Assembly: GCA_001466705.2 (NCBI GenBank)
Contig: LATX02000234.1
Span: forward strand, 186,001 to 250,000
Length of the DNA stretch: 64,000 bases
Reading direction: 5' to 3'
Origin: Moniliophthora roreri
Taxonomy: Eukaryota; Basidiomycota; Agaricomycetes; Agaricales; Marasmiaceae
Both the position numbers and the translations under genes were made by a program. The notes under the pieces are model-generated. The model ran no database searches. It saw only the letters and a program-made list of their open reading frames with translations, and was not told the DNA's origin. Shown one piece after another: positions 42,972-54,543 of the stretch (the first letter of the stretch is position 1; the number at the start of each line of letters is the position of its first letter).

Positions 42972-43148
42972 AAATATCACGACTACAAGTGGGTCGGAGC
43001 TGTGATCGGGCTCTTGGTTGTGCTGTACCTTCGTCAGCAAGCGGCATGGCGCGCCAGGAATCCAAAGGGATTCGCAGTATCGATTACACCTAGATCTGCT
43101 GAACGATCCAAGTTGCTTGCGCGCGCTGTTGAGGACGAGGGTTTGTAA
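42972..43148 (+). pseudogene. P450 gene B remnant: N-terminal anchor fused to last exon
   Basis: A membrane anchor (WVGAVIGLLVVLYLRQQAAW) and ARNPKG, typical of P450 N-termini, run directly into FAVSITPRSAERSK...EDEGL and a stop. The latter is the last exon of the P450 whose tail is at 45167-45522. Everything between, including the heme site, is missing. The junction lies at CCAAAGGGATTCGC versus CCATACGGATTCGC in the intact tail, a short shared word that could have mediated deletion. No in-frame ATG was found before the anchor. Confidence 0.8.
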
Positions 43149-43583
43149 ATGTAGCGTCCGGTGAATGACGAAATGAGTAAACAAGAGATAGTGTTCCTTC
43201 CTAATCTAATATATTCAAAGGAATTCAGATATTCATGATAAGACATCGTTGTGCTGGTCTGAAGCCCCGGTCCGTTCTGTTAAGCCAGCGTATTCGGCCA
43301 ATTGAATCAGGCGCTACTATTCCGTTAACACGGCTGCACATCAGACGGTGCCAACTCTTCTCCAATGCCACTGGTCGCACCGGGGTGCCAATTGGCAGTA
43401 TTTGAGCAGGATCGGGGTACGGTCCGCAGTTCTCACCTGGGGAAATTATTTGTGGGTAATGTATAGTTTGATGGATTGATTCGATGGATGGCACCACCAT
43501 GTCCGCCACATTGTTTATCTATCGTAATTAGTCTAGATATATACTGTGCATCAAATCTCTTGACTTTTCACCCCTACGATAAC

Positions 43584-44987
43584 ATGCAAGTCAGCTTCTC
43601 ACTGGAACAGCTCCTCCAGTTTGCCGTTTCCGCAAAGCTTCATGGTGAAGATGGCAGTGTAGGACTCACCCTCAATCCGCTACCCATGGCCTCTCAAGTC
43701 CCTGCCAATGCGCATCAGAACGCGGATAATTTTCAGGGAATTACCGTTCACTTCGAGTTTGGCGCTACAAATGCTGAATCTACTCATATGGTTTCTGTAC
43801 ACGCCTCTTGTGCACCATTTGACCAGCACTTATCGCAGGTCAAGCCTCATGCATCCACGACGGCGTCCCAGGACTCAAGTTCCATGAACCAGAGCTCTAT
43901 CCTCGAACCCACCCAGGACACTCATCACAGTAAGTCCACCCTCCTCTGTCTAGTACTCGAGACTCATAAATAATCCTCAAAAGACATACCCGACATTTCG
44001 ACCCTTGCGAGCACTTTGACCCCTGATGCTCAGATAGCATCGCATGACTCTTGGAATGATATTGCAACCGCGGTACTCGGTACTTTGCTTTCTTCTAACC
44101 AACGATAGCGGCGAGTTCCTGATAAATTTCAATCAGACGGCGTTCAGTCGGTACAACGTTGGCCATCTTTCCCCGCCACCCTACCGCAATACACCTGGCC
44201 TAATGACCCCATTCTCCACGACAACGCTATATCAGCGGCATCCTTCCTCGCCACGTCTGACCCACAGTACGAGAATGATACGTCATACCATTCAGGCGCG
44301 TCCACTCCCTTTGACTTTGGAAGGGATTTAGGTATGATTCGAACTGCACCAGCGAATTATTTTGGCGACATGTTGACCACCCGGGAGCTCGAAAACCACC
44401 CAAAGTTCTCCCAGTCGACGCTGCCATTCATGAGCCGTCATCATGTTCCGCCTGCCAAGGTCGGTCAAACTATATCCAGCGACTCGTCACCAGCGTCAAA
44501 TAACATATCTTCAAACCTCACTGCTTCCTCTGATACAACATATCCTCCAATTGATCTATCTTCACCTGCTTCCACTTCCACGCCTTCCAGCAGTTCGTCC
44601 CACATGACTAGGCCGCCAATAAGCCTGCCCTTCAGAGATGCAAACACGTCCACGAAACGGCGCAGGAAAAAAGTGACTTGCTCTTTCCCTGGCTGTGGTC
44701 TCATGTTTGTTAGCAACTACACCTGCAAGAAGCACGAGAAGACGCATGAGACTCGACCACGCGTATACTTTGCCTGTACACTGGGATGCTCAGAAACGTT
44801 CTCGAGACGGCATGACAGGCTGCGACACGAGGTCCTCAAACATGGCAAAAAATGTCAGTTTGAGTGCAAGGCGTGCGGAAACTTCTTCACGCGGGAAACA
44901 TCACTCACAACGCATCAAAACAAGTGTTCCGGAAATATAGGAGTCACTAGATGGTCGCCACACTCGGGACAGCCACCTGGTATGTAG
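43584..44987 (+). CDS. C2H2 zinc-finger transcription factor, copy 1
   Basis: Probable nuclear regulator. Exons 43584-43929, 43984-44072, 44109-44331 and 44353-44987. The N-terminal half is polar and low-complexity, followed by a Ser/Thr/Pro-rich stretch and KRRRKK, a likely nuclear signal. Three C-terminal fingers follow: CSFPGC..H...H, CTLGC..H....H and CKAC..H...C (C2HC). Compared with copy 2, intron 3 has lost 37 bp, leaving 21 nt (44332-44352). This is too short to splice but in frame, so it would add seven codons (437 instead of 430 residues). A GTATGT overlaps the stop, so a further intron cannot be excluded. Confidence 0.8.
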
Positions 44988-45166
44988 TTCAATGATAAAT
45001 GCCTGATAAATTGTTCACTTACGCGGGATGACTGAAGCAACTGCATTACCCTGACCCTGTCCACCGATCTCCGGTTGGCTTCTATCCCAACACATATCTC
45101 GGGATTTGAGTGCATGAGACTAATGAGTCCCGCATCGCACTCTACGTGTTTTATACACCTCCCCAN

Positions 45167-45522
45167 CCTCTTTCTCTTCACGCATGTTCGCTCATCGTTG
45201 ATTCTGGGAACAGAGTTTGCCCTGGCCAGCGTGTAGCTGAACACTCCCTCTTCCTGGAACTCGCTACCCTTGTATGGGGATTGGATGTTAAACAGGCCAT
45301 TGATAAGAACACAGGCAAGCCGATTCCGATCAATACGAACAGGGAGACTGGGTTCGCGCCTGGTGGTGTCATGTACGTGGTCCATTCTCTTTTGTTTTTC
45401 AGCGCTCTGATTGAGGATGTTTTGTATATAGGAAACCATACGGATTCGCAGTATCGATTACACCTAGATCTGCTGAACGATCCAAGTTGCTTGCGCGCGC
45501 TGTTGAGGACGAGGGGTTGTAA
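45167..45522 (+). pseudogene. P450 gene B, 3' exons with heme motif (contig-truncated)
   Basis: NRVCPGQRVAEHSLFLELATLVW holds the heme Cys (R.CPG). After VM an intron with GT at 45373 and AG at 45431-45432 leads to KPYGFAVSITPRS...EDEGL stop. The first exon begins after an acceptor near 45215; the rest of the gene lies beyond N 45166 and is not in the window. This version is not deleted, unlike 42972-43148. Confidence 0.82.
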
Positions 45523-45955
45523 ATGTAGTGTCCGGTGAATGACGAAACGAGTAAACAAGAGATAGTGTTCCCCTCTAATTTAATATATTCAAAGGTATTC
45601 AGAAATCCATGATAGGACATGGTTGTATTGGTCTGAAGTCCCGGTCCGTTCTGTTAAGCCAGCGTAGTCGGCCAATTGATCAGGCGCTACTATTCCGTTT
45701 AACACGGCTGTACGTCAGACGGTGCCAACTCTTCTCCAATGCCACTGGTCGCACCGGGTGCCAATTGCCAGTATTGAGCAGGATCGGGGTACGGTCCGCA
45801 GTTCTCACCTGGGGAAATTATTTGTGGGTAATGTATAGTTTGATGGATTGACTCGATGGATGGCACCACCATGTCCGCCACATTGTTTACCTATCGTAAT
45901 TAATCTAGATATATACTGTGCATCAAATCTCTTGACTTTTCACCCCTACGATAAC

Positions 45956-47396
45956 ATGCAAGTCAGCTTCTCACTGGAACAGCTCCTCCAGTTTGCCGTT
46001 TCCGCAAAGCTTCATAGTGAAGATGGCAGTGTGGGACTCACCCTCAATCCGCTACCCATGGCCTCTCAAGTCCCTGCCAATGCGCATCAGAACGCCGATA
46101 ATTTTCAGGGAATTACCATTCACTTCGAGTTTGGCGCTACAGATGTTGAATCTACTCATATGGTTTCTGTACACGCCTCTTGCGCACCATTTGACCAGCA
46201 CTTATCGCAGGTCAAGCCTCATGCATCCACGACGGCGTCCCAGGACTCAAGTTCCATGAACCAGAGCTCTATCCTCGAACCCACCCAGGACACTCATCAC
46301 AGTAAGTCCACCCTCCTCTGTCTAGTACTCGAGACTCATAAATAATCCTCAAAAGACATACCCGACATTTCGACCCTTGCGAGCACTTTGACCCCTGATG
46401 CTCAGATAGCATCGCATGACTCTTGGAATGATATTGCAACCGCGGTACTCGGTACTTTGCTTTCTTCTAACCAACGATAGCGGCGAGTTCCTGATAAATT
46501 TCAATCAGACGGCGTTCAGTCGGTACAACGTTGGCCATCTTTCCCCGCCACCCTACCGCAATACACCTGGCCTAATGACCCCATTCTCCACGACAACGCT
46601 ATATCAGCGGCATCCTTCCTCGCCACGTCTGACCCACAGTACGAGAATGATACGTCATACCATTCAGGCGCGTCCACTCCCTTTGACTTTGGAAGGGATT
46701 TAGGTATGATTCGAACTGCACCATTTAATATTATGATCGTTTAATTGACTTGACTTGACAGCGAATTATTTTGGCGACATGTTGACCACCCGGGAGCTCG
46801 AAATCCACCCAAAGTTCTCCCAGTCGACGCTGCCATTCATGAGCCGTCATCATGTTCCACCTGCCAAGGACGGTCAAACTATATCCAGCGACTCGTCACC
46901 GGTGTCAAATAACATATCTTCAAACCTCACTGCTTCCCCTGATACAACATATCCCCCAGTTGATCCATCTTCACCTGCTTCCACTTCCACGCCTTCCAGC
47001 AGTTCGTCCCACATGACTAGGCCGCCAATAAGCCTGCCCTTCAGAGATGCAAACACGTCCACGAAACGGCGCAGGAAAAAAGTGACTTGCTCTTTCCCTG
47101 GCTGTGGTCTCATGTTTGTTAGCAACTACACCTGCAAGAAGCACGAGAAGACGCATGAGACTCGACCACGCGTATACTTTGCCTGTACACTGGGATGCTC
47201 AGAAACGTTCTCGAGACGGCATGACAGGCTGCGACACGAGGTCCTCAAACATGGCAAAAAATGTCAGTTTGAGTGCAAGGCGTGCGGAAACTTCTTCACG
47301 CGGGAAACATCACTCACAACGCATCAAAACAAGTGTTCCGGAAATATAGGAGTCACTAGATGGTCGCCACACTCGGGACAGCCACCTGGTATGTAG
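45956..47396 (+). CDS. C2H2 zinc-finger transcription factor, copy 2
   Basis: Same gene as copy 1 with intact structure: exons 45956-46301, 46356-46444, 46481-46703 and 46762-47396, total 1293 nt, 430 residues. Intron 2 is only 36 nt. Intron 3 is a normal 58 nt with a TTGACTTGACAG 3' end. The three zinc fingers lie at about residues 328-410. Amino-acid differences from copy 1 are few (for example KDGQ versus KVGQ), confined to the low-complexity middle; the fingers look identical. Confidence 0.85.
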
Positions 47397-49410
47397 TTCA
47401 ATGATAAATGCCTGATAAATTGTTCACTTACGCGGGATGACTGAAGCAACTGCATTACCCTGACCCTGTCCACCGATCTCCGGTTGGCTTCTATCCCAAC
47501 ACATATCTCGGGATTTGAGTGCATGAGACTAATGAGTCCCGCATCGCACTCTACGTGTTTTATACACCTCCCCATATGCCCCCAAGCTTGCGACGGCATC
47601 GAGCCTCTATCATATTTTAGAGGAAAACAACAGGGCCTCGCTTCAGGGATTCCTCCACTCCCAAAAAAACGGCTATTCCATTAAGTGCTTTTGCGGACCT
47701 ATCAACGGTAGAACTTGTATATCGCCTTGTAATTATGCCCCGGTACGCAGATTTTACCGGACAGCAATTGGAGGATGCTAGCGCCGCTTTCGGAGGTGGA
47801 ATTTCGGTTTCAGTTCTCCGAGGTGTTGGGTGGGCAGGTTCAAGGTTTCAATTCAATTAGTTTTGATGTTTTAGTGTTTTTTTTCTCTCTTTCGCTGTAT
47901 GAATTGACATTTCGTGTCATATCGAGGAACTTGTTAACCGTTGTTGTCGTTGATGTTGGAGCGAACGGTGGAGCCTGGGGAGGTTGCGCAAAACAGTGAG
48001 TAGCTAGATGACAACGTGTCAACGGTGGAGCTTCTCAGTACTTGATAGAAGGAAGTAGAACTCTGTACAGTTTGTGCTGCACGGTAAGATAAGTGAATGT
48101 GTGGGTCCAAGTTTGCGGTTCCGAATTTGTTGACGTCTCGGATTCGGTCCGATATCAGCTGATATGAATCACAGTGATGTCATACTAATGTCATAGTCTT
48201 CGTACTGAACCTCGACGATAACAACACCCTGGCTGAGCTCGACGCCTTCCTTTGGCGAATGGATCTGCTCTATTTGGACCTTATGAACGAGTAAAGACTC
48301 TTTATAGACACAGTCCTCAAGACAGAGTGGAAGTCTCGCCATGAAATAGGTTGCCTGGATTCGGGTACGATGGAGCCTAGACAACGAAATGTGACAAGAC
48401 TTGGTACGGTACATTCCAATCGACGGTCACCACCGAGGCATAATACTGAATTAGGGAGCGCAGAGTACTAATACACTGCAACATCCCGACTGCCGTTTTA
48501 AGTCCACCACAAGGTTTTTCATTGCTCTACGCCCAAGTTTGAAGTTCCCTCTGAAAAGTTGCAGAAGAATTTCTACATCCAGAGTGTTGGCCTGTGGCCC
48601 GGCTTTGGCTACACACCTCACGCGAGAGGGAAACCTCATCTCTCGAAAGACTGGTGCAATTCTCCTTGCAGCTACCGAGCAAGGCTTGGCGAGAACTGTG
48701 AGTGACGCGCTCCTTGGCCAAGGATGATCATAGGACATGATCAATGACCAGAGGCGGAGCGCAGTGCAGAATATTGTTCAACACACTAAAGGGAGGTTAA
48801 GCCGAGGAAAATATCTGGAAGAATGTGGCGGCTTGGGTAGCTATGTACATTGTAGGAGAACGAGTGCTAAAATTTGGAAAAAGCGATTTTCGCAAGTGTC
48901 CCGTCGAAAATGCATCTTTGTCTTTACAGTTTTTCAAGGCTCCACATCCTTATTGACCTCAGACTGCCAGTAGCTTCTTGGAGTAGTGGCGTTCGTTGGG
49001 GTGAGGTTCGTGCAGAAGCCATTCAACGCAACTCCAACAAAGGGTCTCTCGCAAATCAAGATACAGTGGTTGTGTTAAACTCAGCACGTTTCATATGAGT
49101 ACTGAATTCCAAACGTTTATTCGGTCACTCAGTGAAGTACACTAGTTTTTACACTTGACATCTCCGAGGATACAAGTCGAACCTTCAATGTTATCTGAGC
49201 GTACGGGAGCCCACAACAGGCAACTGTCTTTCAATTTGCACCACTAAAATCAAAAACGCGATGACTTCGGACGCTGACCTGCATTTCACCGGGTCCCTTG
49301 CTTCCCGCCCAAATGTTCCTCGGGGTCTTCTGACCGGCCCATGCAGCCGGTGATGCGCCAAATATCCGTATTTTTCGATATTCTACTGCCTCGGAGCTCG
49401 GAGTTTACAC
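47397..49410. other. Intergenic, no gene recognised
   Basis: Open frames at 48451-48744 (minus) and 48737-49098 (plus) have no motif and overlap one another. A T-run flanks 47875-47890. Confidence 0.45.
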
Positions 49411-50076
49411 TAGGGCTGCGAACCGTCACCGTACATAGTACGGTTGACGGGTACCGTAAGACGGGTCCCGTACCGTAACCGTATAGAGACTTGGGAGATC
49501 ACCCATACGGTACGGGTACTGGACGGGGAGGCCCGTAAATAGCCGTCAAGTTGACGACCGTATACGGGCGTAATACGGGTAACAAAAGATGGCTGGGTAG
49601 AACTGTATCAGCCCCGGATATGAAATAAGAGGTTGAACGTTGAACGTTGAACATTGAACGTCGAACGTTGAACATTGAACGTTGAACAAAGAATCTGAGA
49701 CAGCGAAAATGAATCGAGATTGATGCCTGTTAGGCTTGAATTGCTTTGCTAATGATGACGAGGCGTGTTTCGCGTTTGCACCATCGCACTCGGCTTGCAC
49801 CTTGCTTCAACTTCTACTTCTCCGGAGACCATTCGGATTCTGATGTTGGTCAAGAAGCGACTACATCTCACTCGAGTACAGTGCGAAAAGAAGCTTCGCC
49901 AATAAGTTACATTCATAATCATGTACCTACAAAATTATTCTCAATTCATTGACCCGTAAACCCGTATTACGCCTGTATTACTGCCCGTACCGTAACCGTA
50001 AGTCATTTCATAGGTGAAGTTTTACGGGCCGTATATGTACGCCCGTAACCGTAATACGGTACGGTTCGCAGCCCTA
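49411..50076. mobile_element. TIR element (hAT-like, non-autonomous), 666 bp
   Basis: Perfect 16-bp terminal inverted repeats, TAGGGCTGCGAACCGT at the left and its complement at 50061-50076. The subterminal regions are packed with CCCGTACCGTAACCGTA-type words in both orientations. No transposase ORF. No clean 8-bp target duplication was found, so the hAT assignment rests on the TIR sequence only. Confidence 0.7.
49632..49687. repeat. 7-bp minisatellite, 8 copies of GTTGAAC
   Basis: Eight head-to-tail heptamers with ATTGAAC and GTCGAAC variants, inside the TIR element. Confidence 0.9.
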
Positions 50077-50990
50077 CTACGCAGTCTGTTCCAACGTGAG
50101 TCAAATACACTCGCGTCTTTCTCTTCCACATTCCAATGGTATCCACGTATAACTCTCGCTTTAACATGTGAATCATATTCCCTTTCCCAGTGGTGCCCAT
50201 TCCAATTAATTCCACCTACGCAGTCCGTTCCAACGTGAGTCGGATACACTCGTGTCTTTCTCTTCCGCATTCCAATGGTATCCACGTACAATTCTTGTTC
50301 GCCATGAGTCATATTCCCTTTTCTAGTGACGCCATTCCAATTAATCCCACCTACGCAGTCCGTTCCAACGTGAGTCAAATACACTCGCGTCTTTCTCTTC
50401 CGCATTCCAATGGTATCCACGTACAACTTTCCACCTACGCAGTCCGTTCCAACGTGAGTCGGATACACTCGTGTCTTTCTCTTCCGCATTCCAATGGTAT
50501 TCACATACGGCTCTCGTTTCAACATGTGAGTCATGACTCAATTCCAATGGTAACCCTGTGTAACTCCCATTTCAAAGGAGGCCGTATAACATCTCAGCTC
50601 ATTGAAATCATTCCAATTGCTCCCACATACAACATTTATTCCAATGGAAGCCTAATCTCGTCTCTGTTCACTAATTGCATTCCAACGGTACCCCCCCACG
50701 ACGCTCATTCCAAAGGATCATATCCTAGCCTCCGACACTGAACCGCTCTCGAATCCAACGACATGCAGACGGGTGTTGTCTGTGGGCAATGCCAGTATGT
50801 TTTCAATCACTCCAATAGCACCCGCGTGAGGCTAACATTGGAATTCCCACTTAATACTCGCACTGTAATGGAGCGAGCTCACGTCTATATATGGTAAAGG
50901 CTGTGAATAATTGTAACGTCGTCTTGTGGAAAGGCCACAAATAAATTCCAATACCCCTACATGGACTCCTCGAGCATGTGACTATTATTC
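50077..50990. repeat. Satellite-like tandem repeat, ATTCCAATGGTA family
   Basis: Units starting ACGCAGTC.GTTCCAACGTGAG at 50079, 50218, 50353 and 50437 (spacings 139, 135, 84). Each has CTCGCGTCTTTCTCTTCC then ATTCCAATGGTATCCACGTA. Degenerate ATTCCAA(T/C)GGTA words continue to about 50990. Long open frames on both strands here (50022-50534 minus, 50190-50741 plus) are repeat artefacts. Confidence 0.85.
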
Positions 50991-51970
50991 GCAGGAATAC
51001 GCTCTGTTCCGCTCTGTTCCACTAGATATGGCTATAATACATTATCTACTACCAATACAGCGCTCGATTTGACCCGATTACACCAGAATTTGTCGCCCAG
51101 CCAGCTACCCAATAACTCTATTCCGCTCACGGAGAAGTTAAAAGGAATCCTTGCGAAAGGAATGGGCAAGGACTCGTTAGCGACACACATTGTTGGTTCC
51201 TTGTGCGTACCTGTGTGATGAAAGACGACACTAGATCCGTTCTGCATGTAGTAGTGTCAGTCGATTCGCGAACAGAAGCCACGACTACTGGTTGTATAGG
51301 TGCAGTCCGCCGGGGGTGTCTCGCCGTGTTCGTGGAGACTTGTGGTTTTGAGTCAGCAGAAGACAGAACCTGCATATTGACAATCTCATTAGAAACGACG
51401 TGCATGTAAGATTGGAGCAGACTCATTAAGAATCCCACCCCTTTTGCCACCTCAGGCTGACGATCCCTCTACCCATCCCAGAACGCGGATTTCACCGCAA
51501 CTCCCGAGCTCCTGGTTGAGCATTGGCTGGCTAGATCTGCTTGTGGAAATGGTCGAGTAGGCATTGTGCGGGGCCGGTGCTGAGTGTCGTTAGGGCTTGT
51601 ATCACCACTTTGTTGTCCACCCACGCCAATGTTTCTACGTTGACTGTTGCACTGTAGTAGTACCACAGTTTCTCCCTCTCATATAACTCGTGTTTTTTCA
51701 CCATCCGCGGTGATTCGACCTTCTGAGGGACTGTCCATTTGCTAAGCTCACCAGACTTGGCGGGTTATCCATCCGAAGAGTCCGAAGAGATTTGACGTCC
51801 TTGCCAGGGGGCCTATCCGGCTCTGGGCCGACTAAAGCAAGTATCATGCTGTGTGGTGAACCTTCTGTTCCTCCTCGAGCTTCAATATAGACGTCTGGAA
51901 GACACTGATTTGCTGTGAATAATATGTAGACTCAGCACCGGTTTCCTTTCATTGCCGAGGGAACATGTCG
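50991..51970. other. Intergenic, no gene recognised
   Basis: Short frames on both strands at 51127-51450 overlap without motif. Confidence 0.4.
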
Positions 51971-52690
51971 AGGACAGAGAGACCGCTATCGTGTCCAATC
52001 AAGAGTATTCCGTCTGGGAGCAGCCAGGGGTACGCGGGGCTGTGATTTTGTGTGAGGTAGAAATTGCGATCCAAATGAATGCATATTCAAATAAGCTGGA
52101 CGTACTTCGTTACTGACCGATGCTAATAGCGGTGACAGCGCCACCGAGTGTTCTTGCCGGTCTAGGTCTTGCCATTGGACTCCCAGAGTGCTCGTGTCTG
52201 ACAGCAGAGATAGATAATTTGTTTGGATCGTCAGAGAAACTGCTCCTGGTGTCGCGTGTTCGTTCACTATAACGGGAACGGTTGCGCTCACTGCACTCCC
52301 ATTTCTTCAGCTGCATACTCTGCACACAAGCTGTCTCAGTAAAAGGACGTCCAAAATTGTATCATAACTCAACCTTTCCCGTAAATGTACTCAGCTGACT
52401 TTGACAATATGATACATGGTGTCCATAGCTCGAGGATATTGGCGATCCGTATCCTGAAGGATTCGTGAGTAAGACTAAGAGGTGTGAGCCAAGAAAAAAT
52501 TGGACGCACCTTGGAGTACTCCCTAGCTTTCCAAGTCCTGACTCTGCCCTATGAGGAGAAAGATATGCGGATGGAGCATTAGGTGGCAATGGGAATTCGA
52601 CTTCTCGAGCTTCAAGATCACCGGCGTACCTGTATAGGGGTAAGAATGTGTACTGATACATGACACCTAGATGACTCACCTAAAGGCCAT
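51971..52690 (-). pseudogene. Possible spliced host gene of unknown function, decayed
   Basis: On the minus strand a Pro-rich exon (LEAREVEFPLPPNAPSAYLSPHR, about 52630-52510) is preceded by an acceptor CTATACAG and followed by GTGCGT. Further down ARTLGGAVTAISIG is followed by a plausible intron (52117-52040), then WLLPDGILLIGHDSGLSVLDMFPR. The last two blocks resemble consecutive strands of a propeller-type domain, but the simple splice is one base out of frame. A frameshifted or partial gene is therefore likely. No family is asserted. Confidence 0.35.
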
Positions 52691-53183
52691 AGTATCTTAC
52701 AAGTCCTACTTCGCGAAGCATTGTGGGAGACACTAAGGAGATTGCACTGCTTGGTGGTGGTGAGGAAGAAAGGAGTGTGGGGGGCGGGTATGAAGCCAAA
52801 GAGTTTTTATGACGTCGCTAATCGTATTGAGAGTGTCGGACTTGTAACGATTTTTCCAGTTGCTACTAGGAGTTACGAAATTGAGCGACATCGAGTCTGG
52901 CTGATGTGATTTTGAAGCAAGGTATGAGAGTCGGAGTTTTTTGGCCCGACGTCGTCTGCTCTGACCAGACTGAATTTTCACTGGGACTAAGGATTGACTA
53001 AGATGCATCCGTACCAAGTACTCTACATCTCACTCTACACCTAGTTTGTGGATAATGATTCTCCGAACAGTGTGTGCATTTTGCAGTGTAGTGTGTAGTA
53101 GAAAGTACGGCAGGAGACCGATAAAACGTAAAACATTAACACACCTAATCCGTTGCCCCTCCGGAGCGCCGACATAGGATGAC
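52691..53183. other. Intergenic spacer
   Basis: Nothing recognised. Confidence 0.4.
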
Positions 53184-54042
53184 TGTTGAAGCACCGTACC
53201 TGTACTATACTAAACTAGGTACATTAGGAACACTAGTTATTGTATTACTTGCGTATGTGATCAACTACGGAACCTACAAAGTATGTTCCTGAGCTTCTCC
53301 GGAGCTTGCACTACAGTCATAGGAGTGCTCCCTCGTCCAGTAGGAGTATTGTAGCCTCATGCACAATACAGTAGAACACATGTAGAATTCATGTATAGTT
53401 CCTTCCGCTGTCAGACGATTGTATTGTGTCTCTCCAAGACACATTATTCTTGGATACTTCGTCTCACAAGTATTCAGTAGCTTACATCCATAGCTTACTA
53501 GGTTTCTCCGTCTATCTACGGAACTTATCCTTTAGAGTAGTATAAANATTAGGAACACTAGTTATTGTATTACTTGCGTATGTGATCAACTACGGAACTT
53601 ACAAAGTACGTTCCTGAGCTTCTCCGGAGCTTGCACTACAGTCATAGGAGTGCTCCCTCGTCCAGTAGGAGTATTGTAGCCTCATGCACAATACAGTAGA
53701 ACACATGTAGAATTCATGTATAGTTCCTTCCGCTGTCAGACGATTGTATTGTGTCTCTCCAAGACACATTATTCTTGGATACTTCGTCTCACAAGTATTC
53801 AGTAGCTTACATCCATAGCTTACAAGATTTCACCGTTTATCCACGGAACTTATCCTTTAGAGTAGTATAAAAGCAAGCATGTATGTAGCTACATTCCTCA
53901 GTTCAATTTACATTGACTACTCTGCACATCGCACCTCTACAACCCTCAAGGTTATAACAAGCTCTCGTACAAATGTGAGTTGAGCACACTCCACTGCGCT
54001 TTACATCTCCGTTCTGTCTCAACAGGTTATGGGCCCCGCATC
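53184..54042 (+). repeat. Copia2 5' LTR and initiator-tRNA-type primer site
   Basis: Probable LTR from TGTTGAAGC (53184) to CTCAACA (54024). 324 bp are repeated around N 53547 (53223-53546 and 53548-53871), so the true length is near 516 bp. TATAAAAG lies at about 53867. GGTTATGGGCCCCGCATC (54025-54042) follows directly and matches the copia-type site for an initiator-tRNA-Met half molecule. The LTR start is less certain than the end. Confidence 0.65.
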
Positions 54043-54543
54043 GACAACTGTGTTAATGGACACTCATTCTCATTGGTCAATGTTGAATGGGACCATTACT
54101 CTTGTCAAGCGCTCGTAACCCGAGATCTTGCAAGAGGTACCTGTGTAGTCGACGCCTTAACTGGCATTAGACCAAAATCACAGGTTCTAGATGGTCTTTG
54201 ATTTGCTTGGAGGAGAGGTCAAGTTTCTCTTGCTTTATTACTAAACTTTAAGCCCAGTAAAGCGGCTTCTAACGTATATACAAAAATTCATTCCCCTGTA
54301 TTCGGAATTACCCGGATTACAGGCAGAACCAACTGTTGGCCTTATTTCCTTAACTGGAACATGGGTTAGCTCATTCAGCAATAAACCGGTAGTCATCCCG
54401 GTGAGCTGGAGGGTCACACAACTGGGTTCTGGCACCTAGATAGAACGGCCTTGTGCTAAAGCCTTCATCTATGGAAGGGGTCGTTTATATAATTACGTAT
54501 CATTTTCGTAAATAGTCCCCCTGATTGCCTATAAGTCCCTTAN

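Larger units (their letters stand above)
43068..47574. repeat. Two representations of the P450 B end and zinc-finger locus
   Basis: 43068-45165 and about 45443-47574 align across N 45166 with scattered SNPs, the 37-bp intron indel and the P450 deletion difference. They are either two haplotypes or a real tandem duplication. The N at the join favours haplotypes. Confidence 0.85.

Noticed and set aside
50341..50547. CRISPR-like array of regularly spaced repeats
   Set aside because: Eukaryotic context, long repeat units, irregular spacing, no cas genes.
50022..50741. Overlapping ORFs of 170 and 183 codons on opposite strands
   Set aside because: They are produced by a stop-free tandem repeat; no domain or codon signal.
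54241..54435. tRNA-like or small ORF near the Copia2 leader
   Set aside because: No A/B box pair or cloverleaf could be drawn, and the ORF has no motif.
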